DNA of 13,834 nt from an uncultured Rikenella sp. (GTDB taxonomy: Bacteria > Bacteroidota > Bacteroidia > Bacteroidales > Rikenellaceae): assembly GCF_910577125.1 (NCBI RefSeq), contig NZ_CAJTMN010000057.1, forward strand, positions 1-13,834, given 5' to 3'. The notes beneath the pieces are model-generated. The model made no database searches. It saw only the letters and a program-made list of their open reading frames with translations, and was not told the DNA's origin. Shown here piece by piece: positions 13,619 through 13,834 of this stretch. Both the position numbers and the translations under genes were made by a program. The stretch's first letter is position 1; each line of letters starts with the position of its first letter.

Positions 13619-13642
13619 GTACCTTTTCTGAAGAAAAGGTAC
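13619..13642. repeat. 11-bp perfect stem-loop after the OadG-like gene
   Basis: GTACCTTTTCT (13619-13629) pairs with AGAAAAGGTAC (13632-13642) around GA. The context GGAACT before and CCAAAAG after matches the stem at 10703-10726. GTGTCTACCC (13600-13609) just upstream is the inverse of the GGGTAGACAC motif at 4938-4947. Confidence 0.65.
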
Positions 13643-13649
13643 CCAAAAG

Positions 13650-13834
13650 ACTTTTAGATAGCTACGCTACGCCTCAGGCTCCGCACTCCTCAATCTTTGG
13701 GATTACTTTTGGGCCGGGGCAACGGCGCGCTTTATATGTAGGCTAAACCTTTAGCGCGCCGTTGTTCCCGGCCCAAAGAAAAGTCCGGGAGTTGGGCCGC
13801 CGGCAGCTTTAGGATGCGTAAGCATCCTCTAAAG
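13650..13834 (+). repeat. Long intergenic repeat, copy 2 (window end)
   Basis: This is the second copy of the 10804-10986 repeat, with the same order of elements: ACTTTTAGATAGCTACGCTAC, CTCCGCACTCCT, the large stem (13708-13730 with 13754-13777), GTTGGGCCGCCGGCA, and AGGATGC/GCATCCT with a four-base loop instead of three. The window ends inside or at the edge of the element. Confidence 0.8.

Noticed and set aside
1..13834. tRNA, rRNA, insertion sequence or integrase genes
   Set aside because: I looked for transposase or recombinase motifs and tRNA-like cloverleaf ends and saw none; the repeats carry no protein-coding mobility gene.

Overview
This window looks like chromosomal DNA from a GC-rich member of the Bacteroidales, most like an Alistipes-type (Rikenellaceae) gut commensal. 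That rests on Bacteroidota-type promoter elements (TAnnTTTG -7 boxes, one with a TTG at the right distance), Bacteroidota lipoprotein and DUF1573 families, and a methylmalonyl-CoA epimerase / decarboxylase / OadG-like gene order typical of propionate- and succinate-forming Bacteroidales. The genus is an inference; there is no rRNA gene or other marker to settle it.

Layout. At 1-223 lies a lone C-terminal protein cassette (A, minus strand). A tight minus-strand cluster follows: priA (4908-2641), an MsbA-type ABC exporter (to 747) and a secreted thioredoxin-fold protein (737-267). The stretch 4909-6863 contains no ordinary gene. It holds three more C-terminal cassettes (B, C, D) in an exact 197-bp tandem array, embedded in DNA packed with short perfect hairpins. 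Next come two minus-strand lipoprotein genes: a transglutaminase-like protein (6864-8078) and an IPT/TIG-domain protein (8220-9347), with a 17-bp perfect terminator-like stem between them. The rest is on the plus strand: a small DUF1573 protein, methylmalonyl-CoA epimerase (mce), methylmalonyl-CoA decarboxylase alpha (mmdA) and a lamin-tail/OadG-like fusion. Long hairpin-rich repeats sit between mce and mmdA and again after the OadG-like gene, where the window ends.

How the genes work together. The plus-strand metabolic genes fit the succinate-to-propionate route: Mce interconverts the methylmalonyl-CoA epimers, MmdA supplies the carboxyltransferase of a probable sodium-pumping decarboxylase, and the OadG-like protein would anchor that complex in the membrane. 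The biotin carrier and beta subunit expected next lie beyond the window.

The most unusual content is the cassette set. Four 61-codon segments of identical length encode only the end of a FISUMP-like (C-type-lectin-like) domain. They have constant borders and highly variable interiors, no start codon of their own and no upstream gene. They look like a silent library of interchangeable C-termini for a surface protein encoded elsewhere. Variation between cassettes B and D keeps the third codon base at 18 of 20 changed residues, a pattern reminiscent of diversity-generating retroelement variable repeats, although no reverse transcriptase or template repeat is present here. A second notable point is that PriA has lost its recognisable helicase ATPase motifs (Walker A lysine, DEEH, motif VI arginines) while keeping its zinc-binding and DNA-binding parts.
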